NCBI RefSeq assembly: GCF_029855125.1
Contig: NZ_CP123229.1
Span: forward strand, 2,772,501-2,836,500
From: Methylocapsa sp. D3K7
Lineage (GTDB): Bacteria > Pseudomonadota > Alphaproteobacteria > Rhizobiales > Beijerinckiaceae
Reading direction: 5' to 3'
Length of the DNA stretch: 64,000 bases
Shown here: piece after piece, positions 8,267 through 16,801 of the stretch
Numbering within the stretch: position 1 is the first letter of the stretch
How the letters are laid out: every line of letters starts with the position of its first letter
Position numbers and translations under genes: made by a program
The notes under the pieces: generated by a model
Databases searched by the model: none
The model's input: the letters and a program-made list of their open reading frames with translations, nothing else
What the model was told of the DNA's origin: nothing

Positions 8267-9298
8267 ATGAGTATTGCGGCGAATGTCATCGAAGGAATCG
8301 GAAATACTCCGCTTATCAAATTGCGGGCGGCCTCGAATCTGACCGGCTGCACGATTTTGGGCAAAGCGGAGTTCATGAATCCGGGGGGGTCGGTCAAGGA
8401 CCGCGCCGCCCTCGCGATTGTCAACGCAGCGGTTACGGGGGGAAGCTTGCGGCCGGGCGGATTGATCGTCGAAGGCACGGCGGGCAACACGGGCATTGGA
8501 CTCGCGCTCGTCGCCAATGCCTTGGGTTACAAAACGGTGATCGTCATTCCCGACACCCAAAGTCAGGAAAAGAAGGATCTGCTGCGGCTGCAAGGCGCCG
8601 AACTGATCGAGGTTCCGGCGGTCGCCTATTCCGATCCCAACAATTACGTGAAGCTCTCTGGCCGCCTTGCCTTACGGCTTGCCAAGGAACATCCGCAAGG
8701 CGCGATCTGGGCCAATCAATTCGACAATGTCGCCAATCGCAAAGGCCATTTCGAGACCACCGGCCCAGAAATTTGGGCGCAAACGGAAGGTAGGATCGAT
8801 GGCTTCACCTGCTCGGTTGGAACCGGCGGCACGCTGGCGGGCGTCGCCTTGGCTCTGAAGGCTAAGAAGCCGGACATTAGAATCGCGATCGCCGACCCCT
8901 TGGGGGCGGCGCTCTATTCCTATTACACAAGCGGCGAACTGAAATCGTCCGGCTCGTCGATCACCGAAGGCATTGGCCAAGGCCGCATCACCGCCAATCT
9001 CGAGGATGCCCCGGTCGACATCGCCTATCAAATCCCGGACGAGGAAGCTCTTCCTATTCTGTTCGATCTCGCCGAACACGAAGGCTTGCTGCTCGGCGGT
9101 TCGTCCGGCGTGAATGTGGCGGGCGCGATTCGGCTCGCCAAGGAGCTTGGACCCGGCCACATGATTGTAACCGTCCTCTGTGACTCTGGTGCGCGTTATC
9201 AATCGAAATTGTTCAACCCGGCCTTTCTGCGTTCAAAAAATCTGCCGGTCCCGGGCTGGATGGAACGCAAGCCGTCGATCAAACCTGACTTCGTTTGA
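8267..9298 (+). CDS. cysK: Cysteine synthase A (O-acetylserine sulfhydrylase)
   Basis: 343 residues, fold type II PLP enzyme. It makes cysteine from O-acetylserine and sulfide. PLP binds K44 in GGSVKDRAAL, the substrate loop is EGTAGNTGIG, and the phosphate loop is SVGTGGTLAG. It is slightly longer at the C-terminus than enteric CysK, as is common in alphaproteobacteria. A sulfurtransferase gene follows on the same strand, giving a small cysteine/sulfur neighbourhood, though 287 bases separate them. Confidence 0.93.
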   Translation: MSIAANVIEGIGNTPLIKLRAASNLTGCTILGKAEFMNPGGSVKDRAALAIVNAAVTGGSLRPGGLIVEGTAGNTGIGLALVANALGYKTVIVIPDTQSQEKKDLLRLQGAELIEVPAVAYSDPNNYVKLSGRLALRLAKEHPQGAIWANQFDNVANRKGHFETTGPEIWAQTEGRIDGFTCSVGTGGTLAGVALALKAKKPDIRIAIADPLGAALYSYYTSGELKSSGSSITEGIGQGRITANLEDAPVDIAYQIPDEEALPILFDLAEHEGLLLGGSSGVNVAGAIRLAKELGPGHMIVTVLCDSGARYQSKLFNPAFLRSKNLPVPGWMERKPSIKPDFV

Positions 9299-9361
9299 CG
9301 TGCCGGGGCATGTTGCAAAGCGGCCCAGCTTTGTTGACTTCAAGCTGCGCCAAATGATCGC

Positions 9362-9448
9362 TCAGCCATAATAGAGAATGACGACGCAGATGGAAGCCGC
9401 CCAGATCACGAAAGCCGCCGCCGGATAAAATTCTTGGTTGCGGAACAT
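9362..9448 (-). CDS. Possible 28-residue membrane miniprotein
   Basis: A short frame, too short for usual gene callers, encodes MFRNQEFYPAAAFVIWAASI followed by CVVILYYG. It is a polar N-terminus plus a single hydrophobic segment, like many bacterial membrane miniproteins. No strong ribosome binding site precedes the ATG. It lies in the gap between cysK and sseA on the opposite strand. Only the hydrophobic profile supports it. Confidence 0.3.
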   Translation of the reverse strand: MFRNQEFYPAAAFVIWAASICVVILYYG

Positions 9449-9585
9449 GGAACGCCATCATTCGGTAAGCTAAAGACACATCCGGTAAGCCATGAAAACT
9501 GACATGATTCCGTTGATATTTTGTGAAGAGAAATGCGGGTGGCCGCGCTTGCAGCGGGACCCGGCATGATGAGAGAGGCCAAGCT

Positions 9586-10443
9586 GTGACAGCAATCCCT
9601 CAAGAGTCCTTCTTCGTTTCGACGGCGTGGCTTGCCGAGCATCTTAATGCGCCCGGCGTGGCGGTCATCGACGCCACATTTTTTCTCCCCGCCGACAAAC
9701 GCGACGCCAAGGCGGAATATCTTGAGGTGCATATCCCAGGCGCGGTCTTCTTCGACATCGACGCGATCGCCGATCACACGGTGGATTTGCCGCACATGCT
9801 GCCGAAGCCCGCAGACTTCGCCCGCGCGATGGAAGAACTCGGACTCGGCGATAACATGCGTTTTGTCGTTTACGACTCTTCCAACTTGCAGGGCGGTGCC
9901 CGCGTTTGGTGGAGCTTGCGGACATTCGGCGCGGCCGATGTAAAAATCCTGGCGGGTGGTTTGCCGCGCTGGAAGGTTGAAGGCCGTCCCCTGGAACAAG
10001 GTCCCGTGCGGCGGCAACCCCGGCCATTCTCCGTGCATTTCGACAAAGCAGCGGTCGCCGATGCCGCACAAGTGCAGCGAGCCAGCGAAACGGGTGCCGC
10101 GCAGATTCTCGATGCGCGCGCGGCCGCGCGGTTCAGCGGCAAGGCGGCCGAGCCACGCCCGGGATTGCGCTCGGGCCATATTCCCGGAAGCCTCAATTTG
10201 CCGTGGGGGGAGGTGGTCGTGGCGGGCGAAATCAAGCCGCAAGACGAAACCAAAATGCTTCTGGAGAAAGCAGGCGTCGACTTTACCCGCCCCGTGATCA
10301 CGACCTGCGGCTCTGGTGTGACGGCTGCGATTTTGTTGCTCGCCTTGGCTACCACCGGCAAGCGCGATGTGACGTTATATGATGGGTCATGGGCCGAGTG
10401 GGGCGCCCGGCGCGATCTGCCGCTGGCGGCAAATGAAAGTTAA
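9586..10443 (+). CDS. sseA: 3-mercaptopyruvate sulfurtransferase
   Basis: 285 residues from a GTG preceded by GAGAGAGG; an upstream ATG in frame lacks such a site. Two rhodanese domains lie in tandem. The active cysteine (C241) sits in CGSGVTA, the loop that marks mercaptopyruvate rather than thiosulfate sulfurtransferases (CRxGxT). It transfers sulfur from 3-mercaptopyruvate to thiol acceptors or cyanide. The linker GGLPRWKVEGRP is typical. Confidence 0.92.
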   Translation: MTAIPQESFFVSTAWLAEHLNAPGVAVIDATFFLPADKRDAKAEYLEVHIPGAVFFDIDAIADHTVDLPHMLPKPADFARAMEELGLGDNMRFVVYDSSNLQGGARVWWSLRTFGAADVKILAGGLPRWKVEGRPLEQGPVRRQPRPFSVHFDKAAVADAAQVQRASETGAAQILDARAAARFSGKAAEPRPGLRSGHIPGSLNLPWGEVVVAGEIKPQDETKMLLEKAGVDFTRPVITTCGSGVTAAILLLALATTGKRDVTLYDGSWAEWGARRDLPLAANES

Positions 10444-10833
10444 CAATTCCTTGCCAAATGAGAACAAGACTTGGCAACTTCTAAATGCTCACAGTAAAGT
10501 TTGCCTCCACAGCAAAAAGACTTGACGTTATATAAGGTTGCGGTAGCATGCTAAATACGCGAATGCCCTTGAAACCTTAGTTTGGTTTGAGCGTTCGTCG
10601 TCTAAGTGGAGCATCCGGCGGCCGCCGGATGTGGCAAGGTCCGGCGCGCCGCGCGCGTATTTCTCAAGGATCGAGCCTGCTGGCCCCGAGAGGCTTCCAC
10701 GCTTCCCCTCCCTTCTTGGGGGGCTACCAATTCCCTAGCTCCGAAGCCATTCATGGCGAGCATCTTTTATGCGCCAGGTTCGGCAACGTACGGAAGGGGA
10801 TGCAACCGTCTCGAGACAATAGGAGTGACACAA
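10444..10833 (+). promoter_or_regulatory. Promoter and long structured leader of the MCDYSLE protein gene
   Basis: This 390-base gap starts with a short inverted repeat (TTGCCAA / TTGGCAA, 10451-10477) that may end sseA transcription. A sigma70-type promoter TTGACG, 16 bases, TAGCAT covers 10522-10549. Transcription would then cross about 280 bases before the ATG, including the perfect 20-base palindrome CATCCGGCGGCCGCCGGATG at 10612-10631. I do not recognise a known riboswitch class. Confidence 0.45.
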
Positions 10834-11214
10834 ATGTGTGACTATTCGCTTGAAATGTACGCCTCAAGGCCTGCGCGCGAGTCCGAGAAATATGTGACCA
10901 CCCGTTTTCCTTCGGGAAGCATAGGACTCGCGGCACCGGGTGATTGCACGACGGCCGTCTGTGTTCAATATGATACGCACCTTAAGCTCGAAGGAATATC
11001 GAGCGATCTGCAAACCCGCCTCGCCGTCAAGGACGAAGAGCACGTGGTCTTCGCACGGCTCGAACACGGCGCGTACCGTGATGGCGTCAAGTTCGACAAC
11101 GGCAAGGAAATTTCCTTGCAGTTACTGGGCTCGGGCGTCGGCGTCACGCTGGTCGAGTTGGCGAAGCCAGAGATTGTCCGCGAACGCCAGGACGTTCTCG
11201 AAACAATCGACTAA
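10834..11214 (+). CDS. Conserved hypothetical protein (MCDYSLE type)
   Basis: 126 residues. The ATG at 10834 follows AGGAG with good spacing; a longer frame begins within the leader and is rejected. The N-terminus MCDYSLEMYASRPARESEKY matches a small family I recall from Rhizobiales whose function is not established. There is no signal peptide or membrane segment. It is preceded by an unusually long leader. Confidence 0.7.
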   Translation: MCDYSLEMYASRPARESEKYVTTRFPSGSIGLAAPGDCTTAVCVQYDTHLKLEGISSDLQTRLAVKDEEHVVFARLEHGAYRDGVKFDNGKEISLQLLGSGVGVTLVELAKPEIVRERQDVLETID

Positions 11215-11465
11215 GCATTTATGACTGGACCCGCTGCGTGGCTTACATCTGCGCGGCGGGTCTGCGTTCTGTGATTCCCGATGCCTGGATTGAAGGACCG
11301 GCCGCCGGCTTGGAGTTCGTCTGAATGCAATTGTCGTGGGGAGGCGAAGACGGTTTATGGAATGGTATGCCTATCGCAAGTTGAGCAAGCCGTTAGTGGA
11401 CATTCGGCGAAATAGCTCGTCTTTCCTCGTTCGCTCGGTGTGGGATGGTTGGAGTGAGCCTGGAG
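11215..11465. other. Gap with weak hairpin and an uncertain short frame
   Basis: A stem GACCCGC / GCGGGTC at 11228-11262 could terminate the preceding gene. A 51-codon frame on the plus strand at 11357-11512 (starts MEWYAYRKLS) has GAGGCGAAG upstream, but it overlaps the next minus-strand gene and resembles nothing I know. Confidence 0.35.
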
Positions 11466-11693
11466 TCATCGTACGTAAATTGGCTGCTCGGCTAATTTTG
11501 GCATCCGGCTAGACAACTGAATGACCGCGATGGCAATCATGACGGCGGTTACAAAAATTGACGGCATAACGATCCCAACGAGTCCATAAAGGACTGCCAG
11601 AAAATATCCCGCGGCAAGTCCTAATGAGGCAAGCACCCCATAAACGTGCGCGGTATACCGCCGCAACATAGATCGCCACAATTTTCTACCCAA
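11466..11693 (-). CDS. Small two-helix membrane protein
   Basis: 75 residues with a basic N-terminus (MGRKLWRSMLRRY) and two hydrophobic segments (about residues 18-38 and 41-60). There is no recognisable family. It is transcribed away from the SH3-like protein gene. The hydrophobic pattern and positive N-terminus favour a real gene, but base composition is not decisive. Confidence 0.45.
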   Translation of the reverse strand: MGRKLWRSMLRRYTAHVYGVLASLGLAAGYFLAVLYGLVGIVMPSIFVTAVMIAIAVIQLSSRMPKLAEQPIYVR

Positions 11694-11802
11694 AAACGCC
11701 CTCCGCTAACGACTCGTTGTTATCAAACATTTGTGTGCCTCTACCGCGGCGATGTTATGCGGGAACGCGGTGTTTAGATGCACATGCGGCGTGACAAAAC
11801 TG

Positions 11803-11835
11803 ACCCTTGACTTCACAGTTCAGATACGCTCGTTT
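11803..11835 (+). repeat. Partial copy of the dispersed inverted repeat (right arm)
   Basis: ACCCTTGACTTCACAGTTCA followed by GATACGCTCG matches the right arm of the repeat seen complete at 21823-21965 and 29177-29327. No left arm is visible here. It lies directly upstream of the SH3-like protein gene. Confidence 0.55.
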
Positions 11836-11868
11836 CAGACATGTGAAGAAGGGCGGCGGAGGGATGAT

Positions 11869-12174
11869 ATGAGCAGGCGAGTCTTCTGTCTTGCGGCCGC
11901 CCTGGCCTTGCTGGCCACCTCAAGCATTCCGGCCCGCGCATGCAAGGCGCGGCCCCAGTCCGCGAGCCTTTGCACCGTCGTTCCGCTCGTAGCGGATGTC
12001 CGGGACGCGCCAAACGGCCGCGTGACATCGGACGCGGCGGGAATCGTCCGGGTTGGCGGCCAATCCAAGGATGGGCTGTGGTCGCGTGTCGAGGTCCCAT
12101 GCATAGGATTTATGGGCTGGATCGCCCGCAAGGATCTCATGTGTGAAAACGTCTCGGCCAGCGCCAAGCCCTGA
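11869..12174 (+). CDS. Secreted SH3-like domain protein
   Basis: 101 residues from the ATG at 11869 after GGAGGG. A signal peptide (MSRRVFCLAAALALLATSSI, cleavage near ARA-C) is followed by one bacterial SH3-like domain (LVADVRDAPNG, WSRVEVPCIGFMGWIARKDL). Such domains are found in periplasmic or surface proteins and often bind wall peptides. Four cysteines in the mature part suggest disulfides. The function is not known. Confidence 0.7.
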   Translation: MSRRVFCLAAALALLATSSIPARACKARPQSASLCTVVPLVADVRDAPNGRVTSDAAGIVRVGGQSKDGLWSRVEVPCIGFMGWIARKDLMCENVSASAKP

Positions 12175-12504
12175 CCCCACTGCTGGATAAGCCCGCGGGG
12201 AAAATAGCGCCGCGTATCGCGCAATTTCCATCAAGACAGATCGAAACCGCTCGGCGAGCATGCGCCGCAAGTGGAGTATGACAGTTTCGCTGAAAGACTT
12301 GCTTTTGCCAACGCTGCCGATCTCAGCAGGCGCTTGTATTTGCTTTTAATTGGCAATTAATGTAAGTGATAAGTTATTCCCACTCACTAATTACCGGGTG
12401 GTAGGGAATGGGGATGCTGCGCGGAACGATTTGGCTTTTCTTCAGGGAGCACGTCTCGGAGCATCGAAAATACTGCCCGCACAATAAACAATGGGAGGGC
12501 AACC
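12175..12504. other. AT-rich gap before the cysteine-rich secreted protein
   Basis: The second half of this 330-base stretch turns AT-rich and contains a small palindrome TAATTGGCAATTA near 12345-12358 and repeats of CACTCACT type near 12380. These may be promoter or operator sequences of the next gene. I see no gene. Confidence 0.35.
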
Positions 12505-13566
12505 ATGCTATCGGGCAGACAGACAACGACGCTTCCAAACTGGGCCGTGGCTTTTATCGCACTGTTGTTAAGTTTCTTCTGCGGAAATAGTTTTGTTGAA
12601 GCTTTTCCAGCCGCTGATTTCACTCAAAAACTTCAAGTAAGTAATAAAGGTGGAGTTAGGCTTTACGTTGGCTTTACGCAAAACGGCACTGTCCAGCTCG
12701 CGAATGTTGTCGGATATTCATCTCCAGCCGTTCCGGGCTGGACAAATTCACATAATCAACCGTGCACTTTAACCCCGGATGGAAATTATCTCATCGTCAA
12801 TAATAACGACTATTGTCAAGCAACGGTAAATTGGAATTTCATCAAATCATATCAGATGTGTTCCATCTTGCCGTCGCAAGCCTCTACGACACCGCCGTCG
12901 GGAGGATTTTACTATAATTGCTCAAACGGATTGGCAAATCTTATCACTGTTGTTGAGTTGGGCACAGGAGGCACATCGGCTTCCGGGGTCAATTACGATA
13001 TCACCATGATCCCTCAAACTCTCCCAACGAGCGGGATAAACAAAGGCATCGGGTGCAACGATCCTCAATGGGGAGGGTGTACCTATGCGGCAAGCGTCCA
13101 ACAGACAAGCACCATCCCTGGTGGGCCCTACTATTATAATCAGTTGAACCCCAGTCAGCTTCCTCCTGACAATACGGGACCGATGACAAGCCAAACATAC
13201 TGCAAAGCCCTGCAGGGTGTTCCTTATAATTTTGGTGTGGTGCTCGCCTGTGGCGGCCACAAGACCTTTACATGCAAGGGTAGCAAAAAATTGGGGATTG
13301 GCTTCCCCGATAAGTGCGGTTTTACGGCAGCACAATTTTCGTCAGGCCAGCCGCTGGCTCACAATAATTGTTCAGGCAATACTCCCGATTGTTACCAAGC
13401 CTTCTTCTGGCCCATGAGTCAGGGGGGACCATCCGCACCCAATGGACTGACGACGGGGGGTATTTATTACTGCGGAATTAACAACCCTCAACAGCCGCAA
13501 GATAATTGCAACCCGATTTCGAATACACTTCAGGTCACCTTCTCTGGAGCCGGCGACATCTTGTAA
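12505..13566 (+). CDS. Secreted cysteine-rich protein, possibly thaumatin-like
   Basis: 353 residues; the ATG follows GGGAGGG. A signal peptide covers about residues 1-33 (FIALLLSFFCGNSFVEAFPA). The mature protein is rich in Asn, Gly, Tyr, Pro and Cys (about 16 Cys), as in an extracellular disulfide-rich fold. The segment LITVVELGTG...GVNYDITMIPQTLP loosely resembles the thaumatin pattern TLAEF..DFYDVSLVDGYNLP, and GCNDPQWGGC falls where thaumatins have Cys-rich loops; this is a tentative reading. Codon use is clearly more AT-rich than the core genes nearby, so transfer is likely. Confidence 0.6.
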   Translation: MLSGRQTTTLPNWAVAFIALLLSFFCGNSFVEAFPAADFTQKLQVSNKGGVRLYVGFTQNGTVQLANVVGYSSPAVPGWTNSHNQPCTLTPDGNYLIVNNNDYCQATVNWNFIKSYQMCSILPSQASTTPPSGGFYYNCSNGLANLITVVELGTGGTSASGVNYDITMIPQTLPTSGINKGIGCNDPQWGGCTYAASVQQTSTIPGGPYYYNQLNPSQLPPDNTGPMTSQTYCKALQGVPYNFGVVLACGGHKTFTCKGSKKLGIGFPDKCGFTAAQFSSGQPLAHNNCSGNTPDCYQAFFWPMSQGGPSAPNGLTTGGIYYCGINNPQQPQDNCNPISNTLQVTFSGAGDIL

Positions 13567-13690
13567 TCGTAACGGAGTGAAGGGCAGCAAGAGAGAGGCG
13601 GGCGGCCAAGCATTACGGTGACGAAAAATTCGCTTCGGGGATGCGATCCGCGCTCCATACGAAGCAATCCATTCCCTGACCTCCTCAACG

Positions 13691-14770
13691 TCAGGGCGTG
13701 ATCTTCGCCGCGACCAAGGCTTGGCCGCAATCGCCGCCAATCGCCAACGTGACCGGGACGGGGTTTTTGGTCCCGCTGATATTGGTGCCTTGCACGCGGG
13801 CGGTTATCGCATAACGTTGCGTTCCCGTAGGTTCGATGAGCACGTTCAAGGCCGTGCCGTTGACGATTCCATTGAACAGGAACCGGTTGAGCCCTTTCAG
13901 GTCAGTCTCCGCCGCCGTGAAGGACCCGGCTGGGATGGCGGTGGTCGAAGTGCCGGCTTTGAGGATGACCGCATTGTGAATGGGATCGATAGCGGGAGCG
14001 GCGTTGCTCAAGGTAAAACTCGACTTGAGTGTAAAACTGCCCGTGTTGGGCGTTTTGCCGAGGATGATCGCGAGCTACGGATTGAAGGTCAGGAAGGGCA
14101 GGCACCCAGAACTCCCAGCCGGCGGCGTGACGATCCCGACGCCAAAGGGAGCATTCCCTACCGGCACTGTCGTCACCACCAGATTGGTGGATGTGTCGAT
14201 CACCGAAACCGTGTTATCGTTTAAATTCGTGACATAGGTAAGCTTCCCATCAGGCGCAACGGCGACCCCGTAGGGTGAAGCTCCCACCTTGATTGTGGCT
14301 GCCACGGATGGGGGGGCCGTGGTCGTGTCGATCAGGGAAACGGTGTTGAAGAAAAAATTCGCGACATAGGCGCTTTTCCCATCCGGCGTGACAGCAACCC
14401 CAAACGGGGCCTCGCCCACCCCGATTGAAGCTTTTACGGATGGAGGGTTTGTTGTCGTGTCGATCACGGAAACCGTATTGGATTGCCCGTTCGTGACATA
14501 GACATGTTTGCCATCCGGCGTGACCGCCGCCCCAAAAGGAAAAGATTCAACTGGGACGGTGTGTACAACAGCGGGAGGTGTTGCGCCCGTATCGATCACC
14601 GAAACGATGTTGGAGGTCTCGTTGGTGATATAGGCGAAGGGTGCCGCTGTTGCCGGCATCACCGTGAGAGCAACCGCGAGCACCGCGATTGAGGCTCCAA
14701 AACAGCGCTCCTTGTGAGTGCTCACGCACTGACGGGTGGTGAGACCCGCAAATCGCTTTGATTCCAACAT
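13691..14770 (-). pseudogene. YVTN beta-propeller protein with an internal stop codon
   Basis: A single reading frame of 359 codons is broken once, by TAG at 14075-14077. Upstream of it are a signal peptide (ending TVMPATAAPF) and four to five YVTN repeats of about 42 residues (AVTPDGKHVYVTNG, NTVSVIDTTTNPP). Downstream, in the same frame, are LAIILGKTPNTGSF and a domain ending NPVPVTLAIGG, CGQALVAAKITP. The intact tandem paralogue has the same order with FLTFNPTLSVVLGH across the break, so the stop is a nonsense mutation rather than a gene end. The upstream part could still make a secreted propeller. Confidence 0.8.
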
Positions 14771-14810
14771 ATGCCCCGGTCATTCCAAATTCCATCGGCC
14801 AATATTATCC

Positions 14811-16229
14811 CTAGGGCGTAATTTTGGCCGTGACCGAGGCTTTACCGCAGTTGCCGCCAATCGTCAGCCCCACCGGAACCGGATTTTTGATCCCGGCCAA
14901 ATTGGCCCCAGTTGCCGTCGTAGAAAAGGTATAGCGCAATGTGCCGTTCGGCGTGATCTGCACCTTCAGGCTCACGCCGTTGATCACACCCGTGAAGGTG
15001 TACCCTGCATCATTATGCTTAAAGGAGCCGGGTGGGATAATCAGATTGGAGTTGCCAACCTGAATGGTAACCGGCTGAGTCAGAGGATTGATAGAAGGAG
15101 CGGCGCTGCCGACGGTGAAGCTGGCCTGAAAATTATAGTTGTCGGTGTTCGCGGTATGACCGAGGACAACGGAAAGCGTCGGGTTGAATGTCAGAAAAAG
15201 CACACAGACGGCCGGCTCAGCAAGTGCCACACCGACTGGGCCTGGGCCAGTGACAAAAGCGGGTACCGGTATATCGATCACCGAGATGGTATTGGAAGTC
15301 GAGTCGGCGACATAGGCGCGTTTTGCGTCCGCCGTGATGGAGATCCCGTTGGGTCTCGGTCCCACCGGGATCATGAAAAGCGCAGACGGAGGGGCCGTCG
15401 TTGTATCGATCACCGAAACAGTGCTGGAGCCACTGTTCGCAACAAAGGCACGGGTGCCGTCTGGGCTAATGGCGACCGTGGTAGGAAACGCCCCAACCCC
15501 GATTTTCGGGCCGGGGGGCGGGGGAGTCTTGGTCGTGTCGATCACCAAGACGGTGTTCTCGCCGTTGAGTGTGACATAGAGGTTCTTCCCATCCGGCGTG
15601 ACGGCAACACCAAAAGGCTGCAAATCGCCGACTCCAATTGTCGAGGCCACGGCCGGCGGCGTCAGGGCGTTGTCGACCACCGAGATCGTACCGGAGACCG
15701 AATTTGCGACATAGACGCGGTTTCCCGCAGCTCCTGCCGCGACACCATTGGGAAAGGCCCCAACAGGGATCGTCGCAATCACCGACGGCGGCGCCGTGGT
15801 TGTTGTGATGATCGAAACATTGTTCGAGAATTGGTTCACGACATAGACACGATTGCCGTCCGGGGTGACGGCGAGCACGGATGGAGAAGTCCCCACTGGG
15901 ATTGTGGCAATCACAGACGGCGGGCTTGTCGTCGTGTCGATCACTGAAACGTTGTTGGAAGTCGTATTGGCGACATATACCCGTTTACCATCCGGCGATA
16001 GGGAAACACCGGCGGGATTTGTTCCGACCGGCACGGTGGCAACCAACGACGGAGGGCTTGTGGCCGTGTCGAACACTGTCACGGTGTTGGCGCCCGTGTT
16101 CGCAACATAGAGAAAGGCCGCCGCCGTCGAGGGCATCGTCAAGATACCCATTTCCATCGCCATAAGGGCGAAGAGGGCCGGGACACCACGGTCCCTCAAA
16201 GCGCGCCGGCCATAACCTGCCTTGATCAT
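14811..16229 (-). CDS. Secreted YVTN-family beta-propeller protein
   Basis: 472 residues from the ATG at 16229, preceded by GGAGGA; a longer frame has no such site. A signal peptide ends near TMPSTAAAF. About eight YVTN/NHL-type repeats of 42-44 residues follow (FLYVANTGANTVTVFDT, SPDGKRVYVANTTSNNVSVI), then a C-terminal domain of about 120 residues (FLTFNPTLSVVLGHTANTDN, SVTAKITP). Propellers of this class are periplasmic or surface proteins of mostly unknown role, some linked to PQQ-enzyme metabolism. It is a tandem duplicate of the broken gene downstream. Confidence 0.85.
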   Translation of the reverse strand: MIKAGYGRRALRDRGVPALFALMAMEMGILTMPSTAAAFLYVANTGANTVTVFDTATSPPSLVATVPVGTNPAGVSLSPDGKRVYVANTTSNNVSVIDTTTSPPSVIATIPVGTSPSVLAVTPDGNRVYVVNQFSNNVSIITTTTAPPSVIATIPVGAFPNGVAAGAAGNRVYVANSVSGTISVVDNALTPPAVASTIGVGDLQPFGVAVTPDGKNLYVTLNGENTVLVIDTTKTPPPPGPKIGVGAFPTTVAISPDGTRAFVANSGSSTVSVIDTTTAPPSALFMIPVGPRPNGISITADAKRAYVADSTSNTISVIDIPVPAFVTGPGPVGVALAEPAVCVLFLTFNPTLSVVLGHTANTDNYNFQASFTVGSAAPSINPLTQPVTIQVGNSNLIIPPGSFKHNDAGYTFTGVINGVSLKVQITPNGTLRYTFSTTATGANLAGIKNPVPVGLTIGGNCGKASVTAKITP

Positions 16230-16348
16230 TACTCGCTTCCTCCCCCAAAGACTCTTACAAAAAAACGTCTGGCGTGAGATGAGCAGCTTTGCAAATCCTA
16301 TCTCATGCGGCAAGGACGGATTGCGCCACTTTCCACGAAAGAAAATCC

Positions 16349-16792
16349 ATGAATGCGAAATCAAGCGGCCGTTGGAAAATCCTGGCCTTCCTGGTGATGC
16401 TCTGTGCCGCGCGGCCAGCGGACGCCGCAGCCGATATGCTTTGGAACTGGTCCTACATCAACGCTGACACCCATATCAAAGCGGCGGGCACGCTAACCAC
16501 TAAGGATCTTGTGGCGGGGTCTTATGCGATCACGTCCGCCACCGGGTCTTGGAACGGCGCCTCGATCACAGGTTTGGCGCCGCTTCATTCCTGTTGCTCG
16601 CCGCCAGGCTGGAATGACAATGTCCTGGTCCCTGGAGAAAACAGGCTCAACAAAGGCGGTTTCGCCTTTGATGTGAGCGGCGGCTCAAAAATAAATCTCT
16701 TCTACAAGGGCGGACATTACGCTTACGAGATCCAAAACGGCCCCGAAATTTTCGGCGGCGTTTTCACCGCCACGCCTAGCAAGGCGCAATAG
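16349..16792 (+). CDS. Secreted hypothetical protein
   Basis: 147 residues from the ATG at 16349. A signal peptide (ILAFLVMLCAARPADAAA) precedes a beta-rich domain (WNWSYINADTHIKAAGTLTT, YAITSATGSWNGASITGLAP, GGFAFDVSGGSKINLFYKGG). This pattern resembles short exported proteins that often carry a PEP-CTERM tail, but no such tail is present. It is divergent from the intact propeller gene, 119 bases away. The function is unknown. Confidence 0.65.
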   Translation: MNAKSSGRWKILAFLVMLCAARPADAAADMLWNWSYINADTHIKAAGTLTTKDLVAGSYAITSATGSWNGASITGLAPLHSCCSPPGWNDNVLVPGENRLNKGGFAFDVSGGSKINLFYKGGHYAYEIQNGPEIFGGVFTATPSKAQ

Positions 16793-16801
16793 ATGCTCAA
16801 T

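Noticed and set aside
12408..12590. 60-codon plus-strand frame
   Set aside because: It overlaps the start of the cysteine-rich secreted protein in another frame, and that gene has the better ribosome site and signal peptide.
13700..16100. Regular DNA repetition of about 130 bases that could suggest a CRISPR or satellite
   Set aside because: The period equals the 42-44 residue YVTN repeat and stays in frame; the units are diverged coding repeats.
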